A DNA stretch of 64,000 bases from Tenacibaculum adriaticum (GCF_008124875.1 NZ_VNIA01000003.1:1-64000); one strand, 5' to 3'. Counted from the first letter of the stretch, positions 35,496 to 45,208 are shown. Numbers and translations: made by a program. The notes: a model not told the origin generated them from the letters alone.

Positions 35496-36430
35496 TGTTT
35501 TCTGAATCTATACAAACTGAAAACCAACAAGTTTTTCTGCCGATTTTGGAAGAAAAAAATATTGAATTCTTTGTAAAAAGAGAGGATGAAATCCACGAGT
35601 TTGTTTCAGGTAATAAATTCAGAAAATTAAAATATAATATAGAAGAAGCAAAGCTTCAAAAGAAAAATACTTTATTAACTTTTGGTGGTGCATATTCTAA
35701 TCATATAGTTGCTACTGCTGTTGCAGGAAAAATAGCAAGGTTAAAAACAATCGGAATTATTAGAGGAGAAGAATTAGCTAGTAACATAGATAAAATCCTT
35801 TTAGAAAATGCAACACTTCGAGAAGCTCATAAAAACGAAATGCAATTTGAGTTTGTATCTCGAGAAGATTTCCGAAAAAAAAATGAAAAAGACTTTATTG
35901 ATGCACTGTATGATAAGTTTGGAGACTTTTATTTAATTCCAGAAGGAGGAACCAACGAATTGGCTATCAAAGGTTGTGAAGAAATCTTAACAAAGCAAGA
36001 TGAAAAATTCGATTATATTTGTGTCGCTGTGGGTACTGGAGGCACAGTTTCAGGATTGATAAATTCTGCTAAAGGTCATCAGCAAATAATTGGGTTTTCT
36101 GCATTAAAAGGTGATTTTTTGTATGAGGAAATTAAAAGATTAACTTTGAAAAAAGATAAATGGAGTATACAAAACGACTATCATTTTGGAGGTTATGGAA
36201 AGTATAATCCAGAATTAATTCGTTTTATCAACGATTTTAAAGAGCAAACACAAATTCCATTAGATCCAATTTATACAGGGAAAATGATATTTGGAATTGT
36301 AGATTTAATTGAAAAGAATTATTTTGATCCCAATAGCAAAATTTTAGCAATTCATACAGGAGGGTTACAAGGTATTAACGGAGTCAACAAAAAATTAATT
36401 AAAAATAATTTAGAGTTAATAAAAGTTTAA
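35495..36430 (+). CDS. PLP-dependent lyase, D-cysteine desulfhydrase/ACC deaminase family
   Basis: The 311-residue enzyme belongs to fold-type II PLP enzymes. The PLP lysine is in SGNKFRKLKYN (K41). AVGTGGTVSGL is the phosphate-binding glycine-rich loop and IPEGGTNELAIKG is another family feature. D-cysteine desulfhydrase and ACC deaminase are not separable by eye; no ethylene-related context is seen, so the former is more likely. Its ATG overlaps the previous stop by one base. Confidence 0.9.
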   Translation: MFSESIQTENQQVFLPILEEKNIEFFVKREDEIHEFVSGNKFRKLKYNIEEAKLQKKNTLLTFGGAYSNHIVATAVAGKIARLKTIGIIRGEELASNIDKILLENATLREAHKNEMQFEFVSREDFRKKNEKDFIDALYDKFGDFYLIPEGGTNELAIKGCEEILTKQDEKFDYICVAVGTGGTVSGLINSAKGHQQIIGFSALKGDFLYEEIKRLTLKKDKWSIQNDYHFGGYGKYNPELIRFINDFKEQTQIPLDPIYTGKMIFGIVDLIEKNYFDPNSKILAIHTGGLQGINGVNKKLIKNNLELIKV

Positions 36431-37236
36431 TGAAGTTACGAATATTCTTATTAGCATGTACAGTAGTTTTTTTAACTAGCTGCGGGAGTAGTAAAAAAGT
36501 GGTAAAAAATTCTCCCAAATCAGTGGTGTTAGAAGATGAACCTATTAATGAAGTTTTACCAGAATTACCACAATTAGAACCAGTAGTAAAAAGAGTTAAA
36601 ACAAATAGCAATCATACTATTGCTTATATAGAGAAATTTGCACCGATAGCTGTTAAGAAAATGCATGAGCATAACATACCTGCGAGTATAACATTAGCGC
36701 AAGGTGTTTTAGAATCTGGTAGCGGTAGAAGTCCGTTAGCGATTCGTTCTAACAATCATTTCGGAATTAAATGCCATAAAGGGTGGAATGGAAAAAGTGT
36801 AACACACGATGATGATGAAATAGGAGAATGTTTTAGAAAGTATAAATATCCTGAAACTTCCTACGAAGACCATTCTAAGTTTTTAACTTCAAGAAAACGT
36901 TATGCTAAATTATTTAGATTAAAATCTACAGATTATAGAGGTTGGGCTTATGGGTTAAAAAAAGCAGGATATGCTACTGATAAAAAATATCCAAATAAAT
37001 TAATAGGAATTATTCGAATGTATAATTTAGATCAATATGATCGTGTACCAAAAAATAATAAACTGGTTGTTGATAATTCTATTTCTACTTATTCTGAAAA
37101 TAATTATCAGGTACAAAAAGGGGATACGCTGTATTCGATTGCAAGAAAATATAATATATCTGTTAAACTATTGAAAAAAACAAACGGATTAAATAGTAAT
37201 ACCATAAGTATTGGTCAACAATTAAGAATAAACTAA
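36430..37236 (+). CDS. lipoprotein glucosaminidase (GH73) with LysM domain
   Basis: This 268-residue peptidoglycan hydrolase has a lipoprotein signal (LTSC, Cys18), a GH73 N-acetylglucosaminidase domain (about 55-200; ITLAQGVLESGSGRSPLA carries the catalytic Glu, and NNHFGIKCH is the second motif) and one LysM (about 222-265, YQVQKGDTLYSIARKYNISV). It would cleave glycan strands in the periplasm. Start and stop codons overlap by one base with both neighbours. Confidence 0.92.
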   Translation: MKLRIFLLACTVVFLTSCGSSKKVVKNSPKSVVLEDEPINEVLPELPQLEPVVKRVKTNSNHTIAYIEKFAPIAVKKMHEHNIPASITLAQGVLESGSGRSPLAIRSNNHFGIKCHKGWNGKSVTHDDDEIGECFRKYKYPETSYEDHSKFLTSRKRYAKLFRLKSTDYRGWAYGLKKAGYATDKKYPNKLIGIIRMYNLDQYDRVPKNNKLVVDNSISTYSENNYQVQKGDTLYSIARKYNISVKLLKKTNGLNSNTISIGQQLRIN

Positions 37237-37751
37237 TGCCTGTAATCAAGTCTGTAAATAATAAACAACCACAAATACCAGAAGGAACTTTTATAGCTGA
37301 AAATGCGACCATCGTTGGAGATGTTAGCATGGGAAATGAATGTAGCGTGTGGTTTAATGCAGTTATCCGAGGCGATGTCCATTTTATAAAAATTGGGGAT
37401 AAGGTGAATATTCAAGACGGAGCGGTGATACACGCAACGTATCAAAAATCACCAACCACGATTGGAAACAATGTTTCTATTGGGCATAATGCTATTGTAC
37501 ATGGATGCACAATTCACGACAATGTTTTAGTAGGAATGGGATGCATAATTATGGATGATTGCGTAGTAGAAAGCAATTCTATAATTGCTGCTGGGGCAGT
37601 AGTTACTAAAAATACTCGTGTAGAAAGCGGGAGTATTTATGCAGGTGTTCCAGCCAAAAAAGTAAAAGATATTTCTCAAGAACTAATTTCTGGTGAAATA
37701 GATAGAATTGCCAATAATTATGTGAAGTATTCGAGTTGGTTTAAAGAATAA
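37236..37751 (+). CDS. gamma-class carbonic anhydrase family protein
   Basis: The 171-residue protein consists of left-handed beta-helix hexapeptide repeats. The three zinc histidines are present: H66 (AVIHAT), H84 (SIGHN) and H89 (IVHGC). This family, also called YrdA/PaaY-like, includes enzymes with weak or no activity. It ends the four-gene operon and is followed by a shared repeat-type terminator. Confidence 0.9.
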   Translation: MPVIKSVNNKQPQIPEGTFIAENATIVGDVSMGNECSVWFNAVIRGDVHFIKIGDKVNIQDGAVIHATYQKSPTTIGNNVSIGHNAIVHGCTIHDNVLVGMGCIIMDDCVVESNSIIAAGAVVTKNTRVESGSIYAGVPAKKVKDISQELISGEIDRIANNYVKYSSWFKE

Positions 37752-37784
37752 AAACTCGATTTCGTTTTACCGAAACCGAGCTTT
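37752..37784 (-). terminator. repeat-type terminator, copy 1
   Basis: CTCGATTTCG (37755-37764) and CGAAACCGAG (37771-37780) pair except for one A-C opposition on the plus strand, which becomes a G-U pair on the minus strand. A T run follows on the minus side. It lies between convergent genes. Related copies are at 42113 and 45176. Confidence 0.75.
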
Positions 37785-37817
37785 CAATCAACCAAAATAA
37801 GTAATCCCCAAAACTTA

Positions 37818-38948
37818 TTACCAGTTATAATTTTTCTTTTTCGCTTGTTTTTTGATCGCTTTTATTAGTACGCTTTCTAGTTGATCTTTAGAAGAGTTTT
37901 CTTGTTGTTTTTTAGCTACATATTCACGACGTTTTTTGTTTAATTCTTGAATTTTATGCTGAATTTCTTTTCGTTCACTACTTTTTTCAGCAACATACTT
38001 TTTAATTTCTTCATTCGATTTGTTACGTAACTCTTTAGGAAGTTGAGTTTTTTTTAGCTCACTGTATTTAAAGTCTTTTTCTTTTTCAGCATCGACTAAA
38101 TCCCAAGAGGAATTGTTATATAAACGAGAGCTTTTGGTAACAGCTCTTTTAACGACAACTACTTCATCTAAAGTTTCTGCATTAGAGTCTTCTTTTGCTT
38201 GACTTTGATATTTAGAATACCCTTTATCTCCATAATATATGTAGGTTTTATTGAGTCTTTTATTTAATATAATAATATCATCATCATATGGTGTTACAAT
38301 GTGTACAATTTTTTTATTATGATTTATCGTCATATAATCACCACCACCTTGTTTGGCTCCATCTTGCCACATTCCGCTAATCCCGCTATTATAATCACCG
38401 CAAAAAATGGTATTAACTATTACATCTTTTTCTTTTGCATTTATAACGGCGTCTTTATAGTTTATACTTCCTTGTGTAAAAGGCTCGTTTCCTGCAATGA
38501 AAATCATTTTTAAATCACCTTTATTATTTCCCCATTCTAATTCATCTATTGAAGTTTGAATAACTTCACCACAATATTCATTTCCTCCATTTGTAGTGAG
38601 TGAAAATAAGCGTTCAGAAATTTCATCTAAATCACTACTAAAACGTAAAACCCTTCGTATGTATCCTTTTGTGTTCGATAGTCTACTATTACCATATTCA
38701 TATAAAGCGATTTGTAAATTAGGTTTCTCGTTACCACATTTTGCATACGAAAGCTCGTTTACGATTTCCCATAACTGTGCTTTCGCCTGATTAATAAGTC
38801 CGTCCATACTATTACTAGTATCTAACAATAAAGCAACTTTAATAGTTTGTTGTTTTTTTAATTGGATGTTATTTATTTCTGATGCATTTACATAAGCTGT
38901 AAATCCAACGAATAGAAAGAATAGAAAGGTTATTTTAATAGATTTCAT
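37818..38948 (-). CDS. secreted von Willebrand factor A domain protein
   Basis: The 376-residue protein has a signal peptide (1-22, ending V-N-A) and a vWA domain (about 37-230). The metal-ion adhesion site is D43-T-S-N-S47. C-terminal to it is a Lys/Glu-rich helical region (about 285-376). A role in adhesion or protein interaction at the envelope is likely for the domain; no partner is evident. It converges with the gamma carbonic anhydrase gene. Confidence 0.88.
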   Translation of the reverse strand: MKSIKITFLFFLFVGFTAYVNASEINNIQLKKQQTIKVALLLDTSNSMDGLINQAKAQLWEIVNELSYAKCGNEKPNLQIALYEYGNSRLSNTKGYIRRVLRFSSDLDEISERLFSLTTNGGNEYCGEVIQTSIDELEWGNNKGDLKMIFIAGNEPFTQGSINYKDAVINAKEKDVIVNTIFCGDYNSGISGMWQDGAKQGGGDYMTINHNKKIVHIVTPYDDDIIILNKRLNKTYIYYGDKGYSKYQSQAKEDSNAETLDEVVVVKRAVTKSSRLYNNSSWDLVDAEKEKDFKYSELKKTQLPKELRNKSNEEIKKYVAEKSSERKEIQHKIQELNKKRREYVAKKQQENSSKDQLESVLIKAIKKQAKKKNYNW

Positions 38949-39138
38949 AATTGTTTATTTTAAATAAGACAAAGGTTTCAGTTTCGTAAGTTTGATGAAG
39001 TAAAACTATAAGGAACTTAATTTAAAAAAAAGCGAGAATGAGTAAACACTACTTTCTAATGAGTAAATGAGAAGTTTAATTGAGGGAATAATAATTTTTT
39101 ATTTGTTTATAGAGAGAGAATACGAAATCGCTATTTTT

Positions 39139-39155
39139 TTGGTTGCTTTTTTGTA
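39139..39155 (+). promoter_or_regulatory. possible sigma-54-type promoter of the TPR kinase gene
   Basis: TTGG (39139-39142), ten bases after GG, then GT (39153-39154): TTGGTTGCTTTTTTGTA. The -12 element is GT instead of GC. The ATG lies 28 bases downstream of this box. No TAnnTTTG box is seen in the 233-base intergenic region. Confidence 0.35.
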
Positions 39156-39181
39156 CGTAAGTTTACAATTGAAATAAGAAA

Positions 39182-41374
39182 ATGAAACACTTTAAATACA
39201 TACTAGTTATTCTTTTTTTTGCAGGATTCCATTCAAGTTTTTCGCAAGACGAAGTGTTAAATACTACATCAAAATTTTTTGAAGTAAAAGTTAGGGTTAT
39301 TGATAAGGAAACAAGTAAGCCGATAAAAAATGCAGAAGTTCAGGTAAATGGCATCGTTACTAATTTTTCTGATATTAATGGAGTATATCGTGTAAAAGCG
39401 AGAGTGAATGACCAATTGGTGGTTGATCATCCAGATTTTGAAATCGTTTATTATACGATTAAATCTAATGAAGATATTAAGATTGTTGTAGAGAACTATA
39501 CTCAAGATAATTATTCGAGTATGCTCAAAACACGTTCTAGTTCTAAAGCAGATTTATACCATGAACATTTAGATTCAGCAAAATTTTATCAAAAAAAGGA
39601 TATAGAAAAAAGTTTGTCTTTTATTGAAAAAGCACTTAAAGACACCAACTCTCGTAAAAGAAATGCAAATACCTATAAGACTTTAGCAGATATTTATTTC
39701 TTCTGGAAACAATACGATTTAGCGATTAGTAATTATAAAATTTCTTTACAGATAGAAGAGGATAGTCAAACAAGAATTAAACTTGCAGAAGCGCAATTTT
39801 TAACTAAAAAATATGAAGAAAGTGAAGCTTCATATAAAATAGTATTAGATAAAAAATTAAGTTCTTATCAAAAAGTATTAGTAAATGAAGGTTTGGGAGA
39901 TTTACATTTTGCGTCTAAAAAATTTAGTAAGGCAGAAGTCAATTATAATAAAGCTTTAAAAATAGCAAAGAATAATTTGGTTACACCCAAAATAACGGAC
40001 TTAAACTCTAAACTGGCAGATGTTTATGTTAAAAAAGGGAATCGTAAAAAAGCAGATAATTTATATCAGAATTCGTTAAAATTAGCTTCTAAAGAAAATA
40101 AAAAACGCTCGTTAAAGGAGCAGGAAAAAGTTGCCGATTATTATAATAAATCAAATCGTTATGATGATGAAATTAAATTGCGACAACAGACTCTAGAAGA
40201 AGCAGAAAGCGTTTCTGAAAATAATATTTCTAGTATTAAAAATGATACTATTAATTCACAAAAGATAAACTATAAAATTGGGAATGCTTACGTGCTAAAA
40301 AAAGAGTACAAAGAAGCAGTTCCTTTTTTAGAAAAAAGTATTAAAGAAGCAGATGCTAATGAGGATTTAGTGGTTAAAAAAGATGCAACACGTAGATTGT
40401 CTGAGTTATACGCAACTGTTGGAGATTATGATAAAGCGTTAAAAAGTTATAGAGAATATGTTACTGTTGTAGATTCTTTATATGTAAGAAAAGAGCAAGA
40501 AATTCAACAAGCAAAGAGGTTTAGTAAAAAAATTGCTGATAATCAAAACCGAATAGCGAGTTTAGAAAAAGACAAGGAACTCAATCAGAGTAAAATTAGT
40601 TTAGCATATAAAGACCAGCAATTAACACAAGAAAGCAATAAGCGACAACGGTTGATTATTTATTCATTAATAGCAAGTTTTTTATTGATGAGTTTGTTAG
40701 CATATTTTATGTATCGTACAAATAAACAGCAAAAATTAGCAAATAATTTATTGGCTTTAAAGTCGATGCGATCACAAATGAATCCTCACTTTATTTTCAA
40801 TGCATTAAACTCTGTAAACAGCTTTATTGCGGTAAACGATGAAAGAAATGCAAATAGGTACTTATCAGAGTTTTCCGTGTTAATGCGTTCGGTTTTAGAA
40901 AATTCTGATGAAGATTTTATTCCACTTACCAAAGAAATTGAATTATTAGAATTGTATGTAAAGTTAGAACATAATCGTTTTAAAGATAAATTCGATTATT
41001 CAATTTTAGTTGATAAAGTTATTGATTTAGACCAATTTTCGATTCCACCAATGTTGTTGCAGCCCTACATAGAAAATGCTATTTGGCATGGGCTTCGTTA
41101 TAAAAAAGAGAAAGGGAATTTAAAAATTTCAATAACTCAAAAAGATAAAGAAACCATCTTAATTTCTATTCTTGATGATGGTATTGGACGAAAACAATCG
41201 CAAGAGCTTAAAACTAAAAACCAGTTAAAACAACGATCAAAAGGAATGAGTACAATTAAGAATAGAATTGCCATTTTAAATGACATGTATAAAGACCGGG
41301 TTTCTGTTGAAGTTTCTGATGTTTTAGAAAATGGAGAAGGAACAAAAGTAGAGTTACTATTGAAAAAGAAATAA
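39182..41374 (+). CDS. LytS-type sensor histidine kinase with periplasmic TPR region
   Basis: The 730-residue protein has a signal peptide (1-21), a carboxypeptidase-regulatory-like domain (about 35-110), a periplasmic TPR solenoid (about 125-460), a short coiled coil, one membrane helix (about 495-517) and a cytoplasmic His_kinase domain of the LytS type. The phospho-accepting His is H536 in SQMNPHFIFNALN, and the ATPase region has DDGIGRKQS and KGMSTIKNRI. The response regulator starts one base after its stop. The signal is unknown. Confidence 0.92.
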   Translation: MKHFKYILVILFFAGFHSSFSQDEVLNTTSKFFEVKVRVIDKETSKPIKNAEVQVNGIVTNFSDINGVYRVKARVNDQLVVDHPDFEIVYYTIKSNEDIKIVVENYTQDNYSSMLKTRSSSKADLYHEHLDSAKFYQKKDIEKSLSFIEKALKDTNSRKRNANTYKTLADIYFFWKQYDLAISNYKISLQIEEDSQTRIKLAEAQFLTKKYEESEASYKIVLDKKLSSYQKVLVNEGLGDLHFASKKFSKAEVNYNKALKIAKNNLVTPKITDLNSKLADVYVKKGNRKKADNLYQNSLKLASKENKKRSLKEQEKVADYYNKSNRYDDEIKLRQQTLEEAESVSENNISSIKNDTINSQKINYKIGNAYVLKKEYKEAVPFLEKSIKEADANEDLVVKKDATRRLSELYATVGDYDKALKSYREYVTVVDSLYVRKEQEIQQAKRFSKKIADNQNRIASLEKDKELNQSKISLAYKDQQLTQESNKRQRLIIYSLIASFLLMSLLAYFMYRTNKQQKLANNLLALKSMRSQMNPHFIFNALNSVNSFIAVNDERNANRYLSEFSVLMRSVLENSDEDFIPLTKEIELLELYVKLEHNRFKDKFDYSILVDKVIDLDQFSIPPMLLQPYIENAIWHGLRYKKEKGNLKISITQKDKETILISILDDGIGRKQSQELKTKNQLKQRSKGMSTIKNRIAILNDMYKDRVSVEVSDVLENGEGTKVELLLKKK

Positions 41375-41375
41375 A

Positions 41376-42107
41376 ATGAAGATCAAAGCAATTATTGTAG
41401 AAGACGAACAAATAAGTAGAGATATTTTAAGAAATTACTTATCTAAATACTGCTTAAATGTTGAACTATTAGGGGAAGCAAGTAATATTGATGAAGCTTA
41501 TGAATTGATTCAAAAAAACGAGCTAGATTTAGTGTTTTTAGATGTTGAAATGCCTTTTGGTAATGCTTTTGATTTGTTAGAAAAAGTTGAAGATAGAACT
41601 TTTGAAACTGTTTTTGTTACTGCTTATGACCATTACGCTATTGAGGCATTAAACAATCATGCATCGTATTATTTGTTAAAGCCTATTTCTATTGATGAAC
41701 TAATTAAGGCGGTAGAACATGTAACTTCAATAAAAATGAAAGAAAGTGAGTTGCACAGTAGGGTTTTAAAACCAAGAACAAATAATGTTAATGGAAAGAT
41801 TACGATTCCACAACAAGATGGGTTTGAAGTTGTGAATGTGAATGATATTGTTTTTTGTAAAGCAGATGACAATTATACCGAAATTCATTTTGAAAATTCT
41901 AAAAAGTTAGTCAGTAAAACATTAAAATATTTTGAAGGTATTTTAAATGAGTATTCATTTGCTCGAATTCATAAATCGTATTTGGTTAATGTGAATTCTA
42001 TAGTAAAATATAAAAAAGGAAAAGGAGGAAGTGTGGTTGTGTCTAACGGTAAAGAGATTTTAGTTTCCGCTTCCAAAAAAGGAAGTTTATTAACTTTTTT
42101 TAAATAA
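41376..42107 (+). CDS. LytTR-family response regulator
   Basis: The 243-residue regulator has a receiver domain (1-120) with the phospho-acceptor D56 in LVFLDVEMP, and a LytTR DNA-binding domain (about 140-243). It is the partner of the kinase before it. A repeat-type terminator follows the stop. Confidence 0.94.
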   Translation: MKIKAIIVEDEQISRDILRNYLSKYCLNVELLGEASNIDEAYELIQKNELDLVFLDVEMPFGNAFDLLEKVEDRTFETVFVTAYDHYAIEALNNHASYYLLKPISIDELIKAVEHVTSIKMKESELHSRVLKPRTNNVNGKITIPQQDGFEVVNVNDIVFCKADDNYTEIHFENSKKLVSKTLKYFEGILNEYSFARIHKSYLVNVNSIVKYKKGKGGSVVVSNGKEILVSASKKGSLLTFFK

Positions 42108-42112
42108 AAAAA

Positions 42113-42147
42113 AAACTCGATTCCGTTTATTGTAAACCGAGCTTTTA
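42113..42147 (-). terminator. repeat-type terminator, copy 2
   Basis: CTCGATTCCGTTTA and TAAACCGAG (42116-42141) form a hairpin that is better on the minus strand, where the A-C oppositions become G-U. It lies after the first LytTR gene, between convergent genes. Confidence 0.65.
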
Positions 42148-42271
42148 TTTAAAATTTAGTTTAATAATAAGAGATGAATTATATCTAGAAAGAATATTGT
42201 AATTAAGTATATAAGCATTGTAATTGTTTTTTAAAGGGTTAATATGAAATTAAGTTCATTTTAGTCTAGTT

Positions 42272-43444
42272 TTACAGTTCTTTTTTACTTCCATTAGCAA
42301 ATACTCTGTAGTATTTATTATGGGTAATTATTAAGCCTTCAGATTGTTTGTTAGGCCAACTTTTCCTGTAATCTTTAGGATGATTTACATCAATACTAAA
42401 TACTTTTCCGTTATGAAGTTTTTTTACTTTACGCTGAATTGTATGACCTACAATTACGGCTTTAGCATTAAATAACTTTAATCCCTTATCTATTTCTTCA
42501 TTTGTTAAATCATCATTAAAATAGCCTCTGTACCATGAAGGTCCTTTGGTTGTTGAAATTAATAACTGTTCTAAAGAATCTCCTTTTTTAGGGTAATATG
42601 CTTGACGATAATTACCTCTTACAATCTGATTAATTTCATTAATATTTGTTTTATAGTTTGCTAATTCTGGATGAATACCACCATGTACAAAAAGGTGTCC
42701 GTTTATAATTTCTAACGTGTTTTTACTAGCAAGCCATTTACCTATAAAAGATTTTGAATTGTATAATTCGTATTGTTGTTTTTGTAGAATAGAGGCAACG
42801 TAAAAATATTTTAAAGAAGCTTTTGTATAGTTTCCTTGAAGATTTTTTATTTCGTGATTACCTAAGATGAAATGAACTCTTCCTCCCAATTTTTTAGCTT
42901 CTTGTTCTAGTTTATAAATAAACCAAAGCACTTGTGTTGTAGAAAAACCTCTATCAACAAAATCACCAACAAGAACTAAGTGTCCGTTACCGAATGTCCA
43001 TTCTAGATTTTCATTAATTACTTGGTTGTTTATTAAAAAATCGCGAAACGTTTTGTAACCACTTTCAATATCAGATATTGCTAGAATTTTACCTCCATCG
43101 TTGTAAATACTTTCAGGAGTTTTTATATTTGGATCAATAGTAAAGTCGAACGTAGAATCATCTAAATTAAAATAACTATTCATTTTCAATTCAGAGTTTA
43201 TATTGTAATTTTTATGGCTTGCTTTAAAACCATCGTTTCTGTTTCCAGTAACATAGTTAACACTTAAAAGAGTGTCGTTTTTATAAAAAACATAAGGGCC
43301 TTCTTTTTTCCAAGCCTTTTTTATTGGATTGTCGGAATAATGTACATTTCCGTTTAAAAACAATACAATTGAAACTCCTATAAGTAAAAGGAATAAAAGA
43401 GTTCCTAAAATATGTTTTAAATAGCGTAAAATTCGTTTTTTCAT
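42272..43444 (-). CDS. membrane-anchored metallophosphatase
   Basis: This 390-residue calcineurin-like phosphoesterase has an N-terminal membrane anchor (about 10-29). Metal motifs are ISDIESG (a D-x-E variant where D-x-H is usual), GDFVDRG, GNHE, HGGIHPE and VGHTIQ. The D-x-H to D-x-E change in the first motif is unusual but occurs in some branches. The substrate is unknown. It lies between the two LytTR systems, opposite in direction. Confidence 0.87.
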   Translation of the reverse strand: MKKRILRYLKHILGTLLFLLLIGVSIVLFLNGNVHYSDNPIKKAWKKEGPYVFYKNDTLLSVNYVTGNRNDGFKASHKNYNINSELKMNSYFNLDDSTFDFTIDPNIKTPESIYNDGGKILAISDIESGYKTFRDFLINNQVINENLEWTFGNGHLVLVGDFVDRGFSTTQVLWFIYKLEQEAKKLGGRVHFILGNHEIKNLQGNYTKASLKYFYVASILQKQQYELYNSKSFIGKWLASKNTLEIINGHLFVHGGIHPELANYKTNINEINQIVRGNYRQAYYPKKGDSLEQLLISTTKGPSWYRGYFNDDLTNEEIDKGLKLFNAKAVIVGHTIQRKVKKLHNGKVFSIDVNHPKDYRKSWPNKQSEGLIITHNKYYRVFANGSKKEL

Positions 43445-43626
43445 TTGTTAAGTTTTAATTGTTAGAATCATTGAGTAACAAATGTAAATGTGAGTTTGTG
43501 AGGAGTAAATTAATTGGGATGTACGTCTATTTTTAACCTATAAAAGATAACTTGTGTGTTGTAAAGTGGTTTCATCACACTTTTAGTCACATTGAATGCT
43601 TTTTTAGAGGTGTTTATCAATTTATC

Positions 43627-43656
43627 TTGTATAGTATGTAGCTATCTTTAACTTTG
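43627..43656 (+). promoter_or_regulatory. Bacteroidota-type promoter next to the second kinase
   Basis: TTG (43627-43629), a 19-base spacer and TAACTTTG (43649-43656) fit the consensus. The ATG is only four bases after the -7 box, so the mRNA may be leaderless. Confidence 0.6.
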
Positions 43657-43660
43657 TTGC

Positions 43661-44485
43661 ATGATTAAATGGATAAACAATAACAAGAAAACACTAATTA
43701 TTATAGGTTTATCATCAGTATTAATACCAATCTTGATAATAACTTATATAATTATAACCTCAAATAAAGAGTCTGTAGTTATTTCTTTTGATTCTACGAC
43801 CGATTTTTTATTAGGTACGTATTATGTGTTATTGATTTTAGGAGGAGTAAGTTTATTTGTGTATTGGATATTAAAACAAATAAAAACGATTATCAACTTA
43901 AAAAATGAAAAAGTAAAAACGGAATTGATGCATTTACAATCGCAAGTCAACCCTCATTTTTTCTTTAATATGCTCAATAATCTTTATGGACTTATAGAAA
44001 AAGATACAGATAAGGCAAAAGAGTTAATTCTTAAATTGTCAGACATGATGCGTTTTAGTATTTATGAAGGCCAAAAAGAGCAGGTTATGCTAAATGAAGA
44101 GGTTGACTTTATTACAAATTTTATTGAGTTGCATAAAATGCGCTACCATAAAAACATTGATATTGATTTTAAAATAGCTATTGAAGAAGATGGCATAAAG
44201 ACAATGCCGTTGCTTTTTATCATTTTGGTAGAGAATGCTTTTAAACATGGCGTAGAAACTTTAAGAAATAACGCTTTTGTTTATTTAAGTCTTAAAGCGA
44301 ATAAAAATGAAATCTATTTTGAAGTGAAAAATAATTTTGAGGAAGAAATAGAAACTAAAAATGGTTTAGGTTTAAAAAACTTAAAAAGACGATTAGAGTT
44401 AGTATATCCAAATCGCCATAAAATAAGTTTTTCTACAGATGATAAGGTTTTTAAAACAACATTAATCCTTAAGAAAAATGATTAA
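43661..44485 (+). CDS. LytS-type histidine kinase
   Basis: The 274-residue kinase has two membrane helices (about 11-33 and 49-70) and no large sensor domain. The phospho-accepting His is H99 in QSQVNPHFFFNMLNN. The ATPase part contains LVENAFKHG and NGLGLKNLKRRL. It overlaps its response regulator by eight bases. The short periplasmic loop suggests that it senses membrane state or a partner protein. Confidence 0.92.
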   Translation: MIKWINNNKKTLIIIGLSSVLIPILIITYIIITSNKESVVISFDSTTDFLLGTYYVLLILGGVSLFVYWILKQIKTIINLKNEKVKTELMHLQSQVNPHFFFNMLNNLYGLIEKDTDKAKELILKLSDMMRFSIYEGQKEQVMLNEEVDFITNFIELHKMRYHKNIDIDFKIAIEEDGIKTMPLLFIILVENAFKHGVETLRNNAFVYLSLKANKNEIYFEVKNNFEEEIETKNGLGLKNLKRRLELVYPNRHKISFSTDDKVFKTTLILKKND

Positions 44486-45176
44486 ATACTTAATTATTGA
44501 TGATGAATCTATGGCTCATGATATAATTAAAAGGTATTGTGATTTATTACCTAATTTTCAGTTAATACAACATTGTTATGATGCTATTGAAGCTTTAGAA
44601 TGTTTAAATAACAATAAGGTAGATTTAATTTTTTTAGATTTAAACATGCCTAAATTAAAAGGATTTGATTTTTTAAAATCTTTATCGAAGCCTCCAAAAG
44701 TAATTGTAACAACAGCATATAAAGAATATGCTTTGGAAGGTTATGAATTAAATATTGTAGATTATCTGTTAAAACCTTTTAGTTTTGAGCGTTTTTTAAA
44801 AGCAATAAATAAAATTCAAGATCAAAATAAAGAACAATCGGAAGCAACTCAAAGATTAGAAGAAGAGCATGATGGAGGTGTTTTTTTACGATCTAATAAA
44901 AAACACATTCAGGTAAAGCTGAAAGATATTTTATTTATTGAAGCTATTGGTAATTACTCTAAAGTTGTTACAAAACAAGAAGAAATTACTGTTAGAGAAA
45001 AAATTTCTGATCTTTTAAAAACTGTGTCTAACAATCAATTTTTTCAAATACATAAGTCTTTTATAGTGGCAAAAGATCATATTAACTCAATTGAAGGCAA
45101 TCGAATTTTTATAGATGAATACCTTATTCCTGTCGGTAAAACGTTTAAAGTTAATTTAAAAGCATTATTAAAATAA
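44478..45176 (+). CDS. LytTR-family response regulator
   Basis: The 232-residue regulator has a receiver domain with phospho-acceptor D54 in LIFLDLNMP and a LytTR DNA-binding domain (about 133-232). It is translationally coupled to the kinase before it. The stop is followed at once by the third repeat-type terminator. Confidence 0.94.
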   Translation: MIKYLIIDDESMAHDIIKRYCDLLPNFQLIQHCYDAIEALECLNNNKVDLIFLDLNMPKLKGFDFLKSLSKPPKVIVTTAYKEYALEGYELNIVDYLLKPFSFERFLKAINKIQDQNKEQSEATQRLEEEHDGGVFLRSNKKHIQVKLKDILFIEAIGNYSKVVTKQEEITVREKISDLLKTVSNNQFFQIHKSFIVAKDHINSIEGNRIFIDEYLIPVGKTFKVNLKALLK

Positions 45177-45208
45177 AAACTCGATTCCGTTTTTAGAAAC
45201 CGAGTTTT
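45176..45208 (-). terminator. repeat-type terminator, copy 3
   Basis: On the minus strand CTCGGTTTC (45204-45196) pairs with GGAATCGAG (45188-45180), using two G-U pairs, and is followed by Ts. It has the same core as the copies at 37752 and 42113 and also lies between convergent genes. Confidence 0.7.

Noticed and set aside
35495..36430. Certain ACC deaminase
   Set aside because: The family pattern fits equally D-cysteine desulfhydrase, and no plant-associated context is visible.
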